NCBI RefSeq assembly: GCF_000524195.1
Contig: NW_020170467.1
Coordinates: 279,157-343,156 of the forward strand
Length of the DNA stretch: 64,000 nt
Direction: 5' to 3'
Source of the DNA: Echinococcus granulosus
Taxonomy: Eukaryota > Platyhelminthes > Cestoda > Cyclophyllidea > Taeniidae
A model generated the notes under the pieces. The model did not search any database and was not told where the DNA came from. It was given only the letters and a program-made list of their open reading frames with translations. Every line of letters begins with the position of its first letter. The first letter of the stretch is position 1. Positions 1-13,084 of this stretch are shown in pieces. The position numbers and the translations under genes are program-made.

Positions 1-84
1 TTAACGTAAAGTCGTGGTCCTAAAGTCGGGGCACTTTGAATGCAACAGATATACTTCCAAATTCATCCGTTATTTTGGCGTTCA

Positions 85-545
85 ACTCAAAGCGGGACGT
101 TTTGAAATTTGCACTACCATAAGGAATGTCGCACCATCTTGGAGGTCAGTAATACATGCACTTCCACATGCCGAGCGTGTCCAACTACACACTGTTCGCT
201 ACTTACTAATCACAGTGCACATGTCCTGCTTCGGCCAATCCACTGGACGCATAATTAACGAAATTAACAGCATTTTATTTTGAGCGTGTCCATGACACCG
301 CATCGTGTGGTCATGATAGACTTTCGTGTCATCGAGGCGAACGATGCGCAGTCAGATAGGTGGTCAACTGGTCGGTTAGGGTAAGTTTCGATCACAGTAG
401 ATGGAATGTTGTAGCGCTCTTTAGAATGGCATTTGAATGGGAAAACGTGAGGAAGGCGACCGTTGTGGTAGCTCCTAGACCCCCACTATAAGGATCACTT
501 CTGCGCTGAGGCAAGAGACAAGTCTCTCAGTACGAGTGGGGAAGG
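85..545. repeat. Diverged interspersed repeat, copy 1
   Basis: This stretch aligns by eye with 5497-5860 on the same strand. Shared anchors are a cgggacg..ttt.aaatt block near the left side, the identical 13-mer gactttcgtgtca (about 331 here), a c.acagtag/aagt block, and a ggcatttgaatggg / ggtatttaaatgggg block followed by g.gaggaaggcgac / gtgagaaagaagac. Spacing is roughly conserved with small insertions and deletions. I see no open reading frame or terminal repeats that would class it. It reads as an old dispersed element, not a gene. Confidence 0.45.
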
Positions 546-2800
546 AGATCATTTGCAAACATTTGGGATTTGGAAAAACTTTCCCTTATTTACCAGTACA
601 GCCAACTATCTTGGGATGTTTTGACCATCCCGACAAATTATTTTATACCGGAGCTGCAAGATCTGAATGTCCGGCAGTTATTGATGCAATTGATGTATTC
701 CATTAAAAATTTACTGAACAGAAGTGATAACAACTACCTGAATTAGGAACGCCGTTGAATCCCATTTTAGAGGATGCCTCAACAAGAGAGACTTGGAGTT
801 CACTGCGACATTTAGGACCGTAGGGTGATTCAATGCAATCCATAGCTCCAAGAGGACAGAAGTGATGCCCCTCGTTAGCGGTCAGTTCGCAGGTTCCAAT
901 ACCGTCCAATTCCACACTTGAGGGTGGATAGTAGTGCTATACGCCAAATGGGAGGAAAAGTGGGTCATACCTACCCCGGTAAATTATAGTGTAGGTAATT
1001 TCAACCATCTTGATTTGGATCCACCCTTTTTTGCAGGAGAGGGAGGGGAGAGAGAGAAAGGAAGGAATAGGAAGGGAGAAATTAACAAATTTGAAATGTC
1101 TATTTTTTACAAAAACTGTGCAGACGACTAAATGTTTTTTTTTCAGATTAAAATTACGTGGTATTTAACTCGACACGAAATGACAACCTTCACCTCGTAT
1201 TACTCATTAGGAAATGAAGCCCATGAACTGGTTTCACTTTTTTCCGTAAAAACCAGCTTAGCAGTTTGTATTCTTGTCGAGGTCGGAACTGGGCCTCAGG
1301 CTGCCAGATGTTTCGGTTTCAACGCCTTGGAGGCACCAGTACGCTTGAAGCATTGCTGATGCGCTTTCAACTACACTGCACTAGAACTCGTTGACATCGG
1401 TATGTACTAATTTGTTAAATTCCTACAAATTTATTCAGTAAATCTAAAAATTAAATTAAAAAACATGCACACATGAGAAAAAGTGATTTAATTCATCCCG
1501 GTTGGATTAGTCATTCTCGTTCCCCTTTTCCTCTGTTCAGAGAGGGATTTTTCAACGGGGAGAAAAAAGTGCACTGTAAACGAACACATCGGATCAGAAG
1601 AAAAGGCATGGGGACCTAAGTGTACAAAATTATTTAATTTGCCCTTCAATTGGATGAGGTCAATCCTTGAGAAGGGTCGTGGAAATGCAGTAAATTTTAG
1701 CTCAGATTAATTTGACATAAAGGCGAAAAATAATTCAAAATGTGATTTCCAACCTAACGTGGCAATCAAATTTTGCTCTTCTTTCTAGCTAATAAGAAAA
1801 ATTTTAGTAATAATAGTTGCAATTATCAGGAAGCTTTAACGCTTGTCAGAATCTCCTCGAAAAATTTGTCACTACAATTGACATCTGTTTAGGGCAATAC
1901 TACTCAAAAAGTAGAATACATTTGCCCTGTACTTCAAACCGAGGACATCCTGTACCTGTCGAATTGCTGTTATATTCAACCAGTCTGTGTATGGCATGCT
2001 ATATAATCCAATCAGCTACCTTAAAATACCAAAATAAACATGTTACATATCTGCAACGCCAGGATTAGGAAAGAAAAATACAAATAGTGTACATATGTGC
2101 CACCACTTGCCATCGAATGTGTTAATCATTGGAGGCGAATGTTTTTATATTGTGGGTTCTGGTTTGGACTTAGATCCGGTTTTGATGCATTACACTGACC
2201 CCGATTGTAGGTCCAGCGCAATGACGAAAGTGCACATTTTAATGGCTCACCGTCGTCCGTAGAAGAAGCACTTGCAATAATGGGATTGATAAAAGTTAAT
2301 AACTTCTCATGTTGTAAAAAGGTAAGAATAACCCTGATAGGCGGTTAAAGTGCTTTAATATTACAAGCAGTGAAAACGAAGAGGCAAAGCCGAAAGACGG
2401 TCCAAGAAACTGACCTATGCTACGAGGGCTCCCAATTATGGAGTTTTGTCCACCTCTTAGTCCCAACTTCCTGACAATATTCATGCACTGAGGCTGGTAA
2501 TAAAAACATCACAAATGCGTGTATTGGAATTGCCAACAGCAAATCATCGTCTAGGCTTCACCTTTATCTTCAAATATATTGTTGCCATAACCAATCAATT
2601 AAATAAAATAAGGAAATATGAAACATGATTATTTTACAGCTCTTGCATTTCTTTTAAAAATTCGACAATAAATGTGGATACTCGGTCCTCCAAAGGTCTT
2701 CTTAGGAGCTACTTCAATTCTGGAGTGGGTTTTCAATCATTTACTAGACTTAATCATTTTCTCCTTTTTTCTTACGCAACAATCAGTGAAAGCCAAGAAC
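546..2800. other. Stretch without a recognisable gene
   Basis: No open frame here shows family similarity, splice-consistent neighbours or coding-like composition. It includes purine-rich runs near 1035-1080 and AT-rich sequence. I see nothing functional that I can support. Confidence 0.5.
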
Positions 2801-2814
2801 CACACACACACACA

Positions 2815-2872
<58 letters not shown>
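2801..2872. repeat. (CA)n microsatellite
   Basis: About 35 CA dinucleotides with a single interruption (a TA step at 2821). The long threonine-histidine frames through it are artefacts of the repeat. Confidence 0.97.
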
Positions 2873-2875
<3 letters not shown>

Positions 2876-4550
2876 GCCCGCAAACACACGCACCGCTAAG
2901 TATGCGAGTTCTAGCTTGGATTTGATTTGATGATTTCCCACTACCATTTGAAGTTATTTGTTAAAAACAGCAGGAGGATGCGCAAATCACTTTATTATTC
3001 ATTTCAGCAATGCTGAAAGCATTGCAAAGTTGTGGTAGTAAACAATTTTTATAAATTTGATAATCACTTGCCCTTAATGAAAGTGTACATTCAGAACCAA
3101 AGAACAGTACATTTATTATTTAGCTACTTTGAGTTGCTGAAAAAGAGGACGTAATGTGTTGAGGTGTAGTTTTTAAGCGTTGTAGCGGTTGCTGAATGAC
3201 TTAAAGAGTGCAGCTAACTTTGTTGGACTTTTAACCCTACGTGGCTTGTTGCGTTCTTGTCAGCAGAGCTTTCAGCCTTCTTTTGTACTGACATGCTTTA
3301 TTAAGGTGTTGAGGATGATTTAAAGGAGCCTTTACAATACCTCTAATATTGGTGGTTAAATCCCACAGCTACACACCAAAAGGAAAAAAGAGCCTGCTCT
3401 AAATCTCTGAAGTTATAAATGGTGTAGCAAGAAGGTGGATTGGAGACATGTCAACTTTTGACAACTACTCCACATTTGACTTCTGCCTAAAGGTCAGTTA
3501 TGGAGCGATTTGGTTATAAGGACTCGAAAAGCTACCTTGGAAGAGTGAAAACTCACTTTTATTCTGAGAATAAGCACACCTAAATAAAATCTCTACGAGT
3601 GTAAACGAATACCCTATAACCGGTACAGTTGAAGAGGATTACAGGTCCCAAGTAAAACTTTACCTCGTACTCTCAATCACGGCTGATTATAGGTAGCATG
3701 ACAACAACAACGGTGCAAGAACTTTGAAAAAAAGATGGATTTTAAAATAATGCATAATGTACTTAACCACTTTGGCTCTTCGGTTGCCACTTCACCGTAA
3801 TAACGTCTCATTCATGGTTATCCTCCAATAGCCAATCTGCTCACAAGCAAACAACGTCTTATTAGATCCTCAAAGACGAATCCAGGATTAAATTACTCCC
3901 TATTTCTGTATTAAATTTTATAAATTTTTAGAGCGACTTTTTGCTACCGCTTTTATAGATATATGCATATTCTCTGTGCCAAATTTGATAAATTTTTGAT
4001 AAATCTTCACCAATTCCCTTAAAGATTTGAGTGCACTTTTTGTAGGCAGGAATGGTAAAATCACTTTTCATTTCTTACCCTCTCCTCTGGCAGGCAAATC
4101 CATCCCTCAGTTTTGAAATCTGAAATGGTTAAAGAGAAAGGCGCTTTTTATTTGAGAAAAAAGTGGGCAAAATTATGCAGCTTCTGTTAAATGCGTAATA
4201 AGGTAAGGTTATAAAAAAGGTTCCTGGGAAATTTGCTACTGCAACAAGCATGATCGGACGATTGACACTGTGATTTTACATCAAAGCCACTGCTCAGAAG
4301 TGCATTTTGTTGTCTACGTGTTGAATTTTATCATGGAAATGACAGAGGCAATTACAACCTTGTTAGGTATAGGATTTTATTAAGAATATGAGAAGCTTCT
4401 TTCTACTCAACAATTTTAACAACCTCGATCAGAAGTGAGCCACACGTCTGGAGACAGATATACTCGAGTTGAGAATAGCTGTGATAAGAAGAAGCCAGGG
4501 GTACATCTATCTCAAACTATTAACTTTTGAATATGAAACATTTTTAAATG

Positions 4551-4712
4551 GATGTATGGACGGACAGAAGTATAGATGAATGGGTTTGTACGGGTTGGGT
4601 GAATCGATACTGGATGGATGGGTACGGGATGGATGGATAAATGGATGGTTACGGGATAGATAGATGAGTGTGTGGGTAAATGGATACGGGGTGGGTGGAT
4701 GAATGAATATTT
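4551..4712. repeat. Degenerate GGAT/GAATGG tetranucleotide tract
   Basis: The plus strand repeats variants of ggatggatgg, gatgaatg and ggtacggg over about 160 bases, with no fixed period. The same vocabulary occurs in introns of the identified genes further right, mostly as CATCC on the sense strand. By that pattern this tract would sit in a minus-strand transcript, which could be the secreted-protein gene starting at 16470. That is inference only. Confidence 0.7.
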
Positions 4713-5496
4713 TAGTCTAGTCTGATTAGTGTATTCAGAAATGAGTGATCTTTTGAATAGAAATCCACGCCCTTAACTGCTGCATCATCGCCGCAACATC
4801 ACAGAAGCCTAACAGACGTCCTTTTAGAAGTCCCTTGATTTAGTTAAAAATCTGAACCCATTTCACTTTTTACAGGTCTCACCTGCAAATACCTATCTCA
4901 AATTTCAGAAAAACCAATCACTAAATTACATCAAATGACTGTCTACGAAAGTACAAGGCGATGAAGCAAAACTGATCAATCATGTCTTTAAAATAATAAA
5001 ATTGGAGGTAGGCTTACATCCCCTTCCGATCTAAAAAATGAATGTATTAAAGCACCACCACGAACTTCATACGTTTAAGCTCTCAATTTAAAGTCTTGCA
5101 CACCATTTAAAAAGACTATTCGTCCATTTATGTGTCGGTTAGAGTTTGATTAATTGCTAAGGGTATATATGAAGTAAAACAAACTTTTATTGAGTTCGTC
5201 CACATGAAATAGGCACACGCATTTTAAAACTAATGTTTAACTGAAGTCGTGGTGAAAAGCTTTTCTCCCCTTCAATAAGCCATGGATAATTCCTTCTACG
5301 TCTCCCCCTGCTAGGTCGACATTCATCATCAATTCCCCCAACACAGCTTACATTGCATTTCATTTGTCAGAATTCAGAAAAAAAGGATGCGTTCAAAATC
5401 AGAAATTTAGGGTAGAAGTTAAAATTTTCAGAAAGAACTTCATAATCCTCGCAATGGAGCTTACCTGTCTAGTAGGTGATTTAAAAAGGGAGTTCA

Positions 5497-5860
5497 AACT
5501 AAGTCGGGACGCGTTTAAATTACGCGACGCTGTGACAGTCAGCGAATTCACCAGACACTCTTAATTAAAAGAGTTGGCAGTAGTCATTCGGATCCCTTTC
5601 ATGAAACACCGTACCATGCGGTGGCGAAAGGACTTTCGTGTCAACTGAGTAGAATGGCAGGTAGTTGATTGTAAGTCAGTCATTTACTTAGCTGTTCAAA
5701 GGAGACTTCAACCACAGTAAGTTGAGGTGGTGGGTGATGAGTGATGAAACGTAGTGGAGCCTAGCGGTAAGGTATTTAAATGGGGTCGAGGTGAGAAAGA
5801 AGACTGTCAAAGACGACTCTGTCAGTTATGATTTGAGTCACCAAGTCGTAATGATTCAAT
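5497..5860. repeat. Diverged interspersed repeat, copy 2
   Basis: This is the second copy of the element at 85-545, same orientation, about 5.3 kb away. It holds the same gactttcgtgtca word (about 5631) and the same downstream c.acagtaagt and tatttaaatgggg blocks. Divergence is high, so this is not a recent duplication. Confidence 0.45.
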
Positions 5861-8624
5861 TCAGCATGTAGAACGTTTGATCCTGGATGCCTAATTGACT
5901 AAGGCATAACCAAAAGACTAATAACTACTCCTCATGTAGAACTCTTAAACGCAATTATTCCTGAGAATTAGCGAACTCGAAATGTCAGCGCAGATTTTGG
6001 ATTGAGACAGCATTCCACCTTCGGGAAGAATGGGCAGGCTTTCCTGAATTGCGCTAGATCAAGTGAAGGAACTCAGTTGTCTAACCGAGCACTTCGGTGA
6101 TTGATCCTTCATTATGGACGACGAAGTATAATGGGTTGTCAAAAAATGGTTCAGGCATGAGATGAAGCTGTAAATCAGGCACCGGTGGAAAGATGGTGGA
6201 CTAAGCAAATAAATGCAAAGGAGGATTGTGTTTAACAGATGGATGTATCCACTTCATGGCACAAGGCATATAACTCAAGGAGTCTCGGTTCGATGCTAAA
6301 GTCCCACATTTATTTGAAGCACATTTCAAATATTCAAAAGAGACCCACCACTACAAGGGATTGAGTAGCTGTCATTTGGGCATCTATAGCTGGGAAAGAG
6401 GTTTTGACACTCTCCACGGCACAGTTGAATTGACTCCGCAGCTGCTGCCTCACATTCGTCCAAATCGGCTAAAGGAAGGGGCAAAATAACGTTTGTAACT
6501 CCACTTTTTTGGCAGTTGATCGGCCGCTCAAACAGTGTGTCTAATCGTGTTTACATGGAAACAGATCTACTGATACGCCCTCTATTTACACAAGCGGAAT
6601 TCTGAAAGGCACTTGATTTTAGACAACTTTTTCGTCTGCTGTTTGAATAAGAACAGACAGGGTTCAATAAATACTTGCTTTTTTTAAAAAAATGGGCACG
6701 TTGAATTGTTATCACAGGAGATACATAAAACTTAAACGCAATTGGCTATTGGAAAAGAAAACTCTTGAAAATACTATTTCTGATCGCAAACCCATTCATA
6801 TAGGCTGTTTTGATGTCTCGATCGTCAAGAATAAATAGAACCCAAAAAAAATCTGACGAAATAAATTGACATAAAAGCTATTTCTAATCACAGACAGTTC
6901 TGGATTTTTAAAATCAAGACCTTGATGACCGAGAAGGTCTTGCAAACATCAATGATTGATTTGAAGAGTGATTTTCTACCAAAAGTGACGGAAAAATTCG
7001 AAGGAATCAAGAGGATATCAAATGTGTATCAATTATTTGAGGTTCCATCACATGGGATACAAAAGGGCACCAGAAAGCGGAAAATGATTAGGGGTAGTAG
7101 TGTTATGGCATAATTCTGTATATATCACTGATTTGAATGGAGGCGACCAGGAAAAGCTGATGCCATGACGCATGAAGTAATTACCTATCAAAAATCCTGC
7201 ACACTTCTGACCTGATCGAATTACTTTTGAGGAGGAATGAACAGGCTCCAGAAGAGTTGACAAACGACACGACACCTAAGTGTTTAACTTGCCTACTATG
7301 TGAGACTATTAGAGCCCAGGTAAATTGAGATGATTTATAGAGCTTGTGAAAACAGTGCTTGTTTACTTGTCCGGCCAATCAATAAACTTCAAATGTGTTA
7401 ATCAAACCAAAATCTATTGATTTTCTCGCCAGTAATGACAAGCTGATCTCTCAAAATCGATACGCAATCAGGGGTGTAGGGTAATTACTGCTTAAGAACA
7501 CATCCATGGCATTGCATTATTTGATTACCCATCATAAGTAGTTGACTCAATTTAACCCTTGCCAGAAGTGAAGAGTAACAAAGACTCCAGTTATCGATAA
7601 TAAATGTATTGTACTTCCTCTCCTTAAATGAATATGTTAAAATTATCACTCTTTTGAACCTTAAACAGGGTGGATCCAACAACTCCAACAAAAGTTTTGA
7701 AGTGTAAAATGATTGGAAGTGAGAAACCGAGATTATTCCCACCGATTCGATTAAAATTTTTTCGTATCCGAGTCACAATAGCTCATGACATCCATGGGAA
7801 AAGAAAGAATGGTTTCAAATGTGTGTGAGCCTTTTCGGTCCATTTTAATCTGTTCTAAAAAGTTTCCCTTTTATGCATTTCAACAAATCGCCAAATCCCA
7901 CCATCCCTTAGACAGGAAAGCGTATAAGGGACTATCAGATATAACAATTGCTTTAACTTATCACTTATTAGGAGAATTAATTTAAATGAGCAACACTCAT
8001 TGCTAAATTGGGGCCATTTATCAAAGGGAACTTCTACTAAATGATCCAAAATTCTCCGAAAAAATAGGAACTTTTCCCATACCAAAGATGGGAACAATTG
8101 CTTGACGATACTCCGACAGTTTGAATTTAAGTGATCTTTAAAGTTTGGCCAACGGAGACCATTGAAATGAGTCCAACAATTTCTCAATTTTAACTCCTGT
8201 TGACAAGTTTATATTGATTTAATCAATGAGGTCAATGAGGGACATTCACTGTAACACTAGCCAATCGCAAGATAGGTAGGTAGAAAAGCTTTTTTCATAA
8301 GTAAACTAAAAGGGCCTACTTATGGTGAGGCGATTTAATGGAAACGCAGTTAATTGGTTCTTAAAGATCTGCGAAATTAATAAAGTTTTATACAGCGTAT
8401 TACCAATATGATCTCGACACAAACCATTAAGATTTGAGAGAATGTGAGGATACTTTTAGGCCCTATGAAATATGACGGACACTCAAATTATTTCGGGATT
8501 TCACATTTACGCTGTAAGGTCTTGTCTGTCCTCGAAGTTGTCACTCTCAGGTAGACCTCGTGAGTAAATAACATCACGGAGGAGGGAACCGCCCTCATTC
8601 CTTCGCCAGGCAAGGCGGAATGGG

Positions 8625-8627
<3 letters not shown>
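5861..8627. other. Stretch without a recognisable gene
   Basis: Several frames of 60-110 codons occur on both strands (for example minus 7855-8187), but none resembles a family I know, and they lack paired splice sites with matching phase. A ggttcgatgc word near 6288 resembles a tRNA B box, but no tRNA folds around it. Confidence 0.45.

Positions 8628-8666
<39 letters not shown>
8628..8666. repeat. (TG)n microsatellite
   Basis: About 19 uninterrupted TG dinucleotides on the plus strand. Confidence 0.97.
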
Positions 8667-8671
<5 letters not shown>

Positions 8672-9634
8672 AGCAATGTATTTGTCTCACTTGACATATG
8701 TGCTCACTAATGCGGACGCACTTCCAATGGGGGACGGGGTGGGTATGAGGGATGCAGTGCGCCTCAACAGTCCAGATGGGTACAATCATTGCCACGAACA
8801 GAGAAGAGGGAACTCCAGAATTGCTTCTTTAAAAGCATGATATTTAATGAGGTTGTAGGTAAGCTGACTTGGAGAGTTGCGTTTTCCCATAATGCTCAGA
8901 CAAATGACAGCCCTACACTCATTTAGGTATGTTATTGGGCCAATTAAAAAAATCTTTATACTTTCCTAGACGGTTTGCATAAGGTTTACACATTTGAAAG
9001 GTCGACTGCCCTATCAAAGAGTTATGCAATTTTCGGTGAATCTAAATTTTTTCACAGGCTTTTTAGACGTTCCATGTAAACACCATTGCTGCATAATTAT
9101 TCCTCCAAAAAGCCATATTTTAATGAATCTCTTTAAGGTAGTTTTCATGTCCGATTTTTGCACCTTTAAGTAAAGCTATCCAAGTGGTCCGAACACCTCG
9201 AAATGTGCCTCGTATGAGGAACTGACGGACGAATGCGAGGTATTCGATTTTTAGCAAACATACATTTAGAAAAGGTGACACTTCCGTAAAATTGATGTGA
9301 TATACCAATAAATAAGTGCTGTCATCTATAAAAACCCAGTCTTAAAAATAGCTTCAAAAACGGATTCTAAATCATAAATTTATTCATGAATCCAAAATAC
9401 TATAGCAGGAGCTTTTAAGAAATCAAGCATCTAACTCAAAGGCAAGGTAGTCGAATTAGGTTCCATTGTTCTTTTTGAAAAAGAAAGTAAATAACTGCGT
9501 ATAAGTCCCTGAAATATGCTATTTTTTGGAAGGGCAGGGGTAGGGGAGGAGGAAGAGACTAGTTACCAGTAGAATCTGTAATTTCTATCAAAGAGGGCAA
9601 GAATTTCAACAAGCTTTACTTTGATGAAACTTTT

Positions 9635-9736
9635 ATGTCTGCGGAAGAAGAGCCCCATTCCTACCCACCTTCGTTTCCGCCTCAATGTTATGGCCCAACA
9701 GTCAAGTCTACTTTGAACACCTTTGTGTTGAGTCGA
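9635..9736 (+). CDS. Possible first coding exon, unknown protein
   Basis: An ATG opens a 34-codon frame, proline- and serine-rich at first (MSAEEEPHSYPPSF), that runs straight into a consensus donor (cga followed by gtaagtagg) in phase 0. Composition is coding-like, but I found no downstream partner exon and recognise no family. It may be a chance frame or part of an old mobile element. Confidence 0.18.
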
Positions 9737-9869
9737 GTAAGTAGGTCTCAGCCCCACCCAGGAGTTCCAGTAGGAACTCAAAATAAGCTAATCCATCTGC
9801 AGTCCACCACACACACGCACACACACAGGGCATGGTCTCCTGGGAGTGAAGCACGAAATGGACACTGAA

Positions 9870-12800
9870 GGGATTATTTGGAAGTAACCAACCTATGAAA
9901 TATTTGCTTGCTTAACGATGCGATACAAAAGTCGCTGAGTATCACAAGTCAATCAACAAACAATCTACAATTCACGATACGTTTTTATGGCAAGACGCGA
10001 TGGGCGTAAAGAACAACTTGATGGTCTTTGAACCAATCATATTATCACTCCTATTTGACATTACAGCTAGTTTCTGACACGTTAATCTCAAGTTATTTCT
10101 TTATCATCACGAACAGACGATTCATCCCCCGACCAAATACATATACCTTCATACACTCCTCAAGGCTACGAGAAGTTGTTGAGACAGCTATACGGAAAAC
10201 TGCACCAATCGTTTTGGTCACCAAAAGCAAATTCCATTACATCAATTGTTAGAGCGTTGTTTAATGTAATCATGAACTTCGTTTGAATCTCCACAAATGT
10301 GGACAAAAAAGGTACACCTTAAGCACAATCTTTTCTTATCCACATCAGAAATTCATCTACATCCTCTTCCCTCTCCCCTAATTCAGCGTAAGAGTGGAAG
10401 AAGGGAAGAGTGGGGAATGAAATAAGACTTGCAATATCACTCCTGTCTGGAGTTCCTTTCCGTGCCTGTTCATCATTTGTTTTATTCTCGCCTTGTTTTT
10501 GTCTAGGAAGTAGTCCTATCCTCTAAGAATATGTTCTTTTTTCGCCCTATTTTCTGCCCTCCTGTCTAATTCCCTATACACCTACGTTTTGATAGCCAGG
10601 ATGATTAGATGCTTGACACTCTACTTGCCGATCCAGGCGGTTCTGAAAGTACAGCTTTTGTAGATATCATACGTAGAATCTAGATTGGGGTAGTTATCAT
10701 ACTGCTTTAAAAACTCTGCTTATTCTTGCACAATCCACAAGGCAAGCATATTCGGACACCTAGCTCTTGCGATTTGGGCCATTAGAGAATTGCTGTCCTC
10801 GAAGTATCGTTGATGGAGCCGTCAACAGATATGTGAAAAAATCCGAAAAATCTGTTGAGAACGGCAATTAGACAGAGGAGTGGACAACTGAAAGGTTTCA
10901 TGGTTTTCCCCGTTAAAACCTCTGAAATATCCCACCAAGAGTCTGCATCCACTCAAGTTTTGATTTTTGTCACATTCTGTGGAAAGAAATTGTCTTTCCC
11001 CTAAAAACTAGCAGGTGAGCCTTGTTGACATTCTCCCAATCGAGCAGCAAGTCTAATGGATGGAAGGCCAATCTTTCAGTTTACTTTTCATAGCAGCACG
11101 CGCCTCTGTAAGCACACCACCATTCCACTCTCCTCGTCGCTTATTTGATCTTAAACGAGGACAAAAGGTGGGCCAGAATGCAGTATTTTTCGGTCGTAAA
11201 AGGGGAAAGAAGTTATTGCTACCACTGTCGTTAGGAGCTTAATAGGGCAAAAAAATTATGACTAATTTCTTACAAAACCTCCTTACTTTATGGGCATTTT
11301 TTAAGAATTTTAAAAGATAATTGGAGAACAGATTCGTTTTTACTTCGTGTGCTCGAAAACAATTCTTCCATGTCTGAAGGTGAGATGATAAATGTCTCCT
11401 ATACTGCAAGCCTGACACATATTTTACAAGATGGCTTACCTTTTACCCGAACAATGAAGGAGTGCGTTCTTCCATCAATGCTGCCCATACACCTGTACAA
11501 AATATATACAAAAATTCATTTTAAAGTCTCCCTTAAACTCCAGTTCATCGCATTGGTGAGAGAAGAAATCGACTGGTAGATTGACTGACTGATTGATGAA
11601 TTGATCAACTGATCATGCAAATTTGGAAAAAAATTTCCACTTAATTTTTCACCCCAAATTATTGAAATGTGCTTCATGTCTTTTTTCCAACACCTAGGGC
11701 ATTCTGAGGGGGTACCTTCAAAGCGGGTAGAAAGGTGCCCTGTCCAGCCATTTGCCTTAATAAGTTTGGCTGTTTTGAAATGGAACACAAGTGTTGGCTT
11801 TACTTCAGGGAGTCTTCTTGTCATTTAGTATTCGAAAATTATCAGTTTTTGGAAAAGTGCCAGCCGAAGAAGGCGTTTACAAATTATCCATTTTTAAATT
11901 TTTAAAGCAAACTCCCTGTTCAAATATTCATTTGGCACGTTCATGACAATTAAATTTGGCGCTTGATTGTTATTCCTCGGATCACTTGGGGCGTTTGTCT
12001 GTTGAGAAACGAATAACCATTTTATAAATCGAGATGGGAAGAAATTTATTTTACTTAATGCTGCAGCGGTTTCGTTGATATCCACAAAAATAATGCAATT
12101 GCTCAAGTAGTAACCAGAATTTATTATCAAGAGACCCAAAGTTTAGAATAAACTCTTTACCTTTCTAAAATGCTCAAGAATTCTGAAACACTACTCCGGT
12201 AAAACACTTCAAAATGAGGAAAATTTTTATCACGTGGACTAAGTTGGTGGCCACAAGTTATTTATTTTTGTTTGCATAGAAACAATAGAGTAAATTTGCC
12301 TTGATTCGTTAAAACTCGGTGGATTTTAATGTTCACCTTGTCTGTGTCACATATATGTGACCCGCCGATTTACATGCATGTGACACATCTTATTTACCTA
12401 TGCATGGCAAAGTTTTGCATTCGGTTGCTCTTCGTGAACGGATGGATTAATTTTGAAATAACAAGTACAATTCAGTTATTTTTGGTCTAAACGCAATCGC
12501 AATTTCTTCGCATTAAGCAGCAGTTGATTCAATCAAATAAATGAATGATATCAGTTGGCATATTAGAACAGTAAAAGACCTGAGATCTGATAGTTATTTG
12601 TCCTCTGAGGCTTTGGTAACAAACACGCTGGGAGCTGTGACAGTAGTGACTCGCTTCAACCATATGATTTTATTCAAAGTAAATAAACTGACGCAATGAT
12701 TTCTAACAATCAGTCCTCATCCTCAAGATACTTTACTCACTGAAGCAGGGAGCCTAGTCCTCTGCGTTTGTATCTTACCTCCACCCCCCAACTATTAATT

Positions 12801-12970
12801 TTATAAGCGATTTATCGAAGATCAAGAAAAGGTGGTAATCACCTCGTGGAGGTAGGCAATGGAGTCCTTACGTGACTGGATTCTGTGGAGTGGGGTCTTG
12901 CGCTGTCTTGTGTGATTTTAGACTTTTCTCCGGCTGATTTACTCTCGCTACCAATTTCTGAGTGCTCTCA
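9870..12970. other. Stretch without a supported gene
   Basis: A minus frame at 11516-11824 has a protein-like section (around LVFHFKTAKLIKANGW) but no convincing acceptor upstream and no known family. Pyrimidine-rich blocks occur near 10370-10570. I call nothing here. Confidence 0.4.
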
Positions 12971-12975
12971 TGTAC

Positions 12976-13084
12976 GTATCCGAGTTTTCCTCTTAAATGT
13001 TTTAACGTCAGCAAGGCATTCATATGAAACAGTGTCGTGTGGCCGACCAAACATGAAGCAAGCATAGGTGTGTGTTAGCGGGAA
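12976..13084 (-). CDS. Candidate internal exon of the secreted-protein gene
   Basis: Read on the minus strand, an ag acceptor at 13085-13086 opens a 36-codon frame (start FPLTHTYACFMFGRPHD, two further-spaced cysteines and many basic residues) that ends at a gtacat donor in phase 1. Its entry phase (0) matches the exit phase of the last firm exon of the upstream minus-strand gene at 15476, so it could be exon 6 of that gene. The acceptor has a weak pyrimidine tract and the intervening intron would be 2.4 kb, so the link is a guess. Confidence 0.3.

Noticed and set aside
2672..2925. Threonine-histidine repeat proteins
   Set aside because: They are translations of a CA microsatellite.
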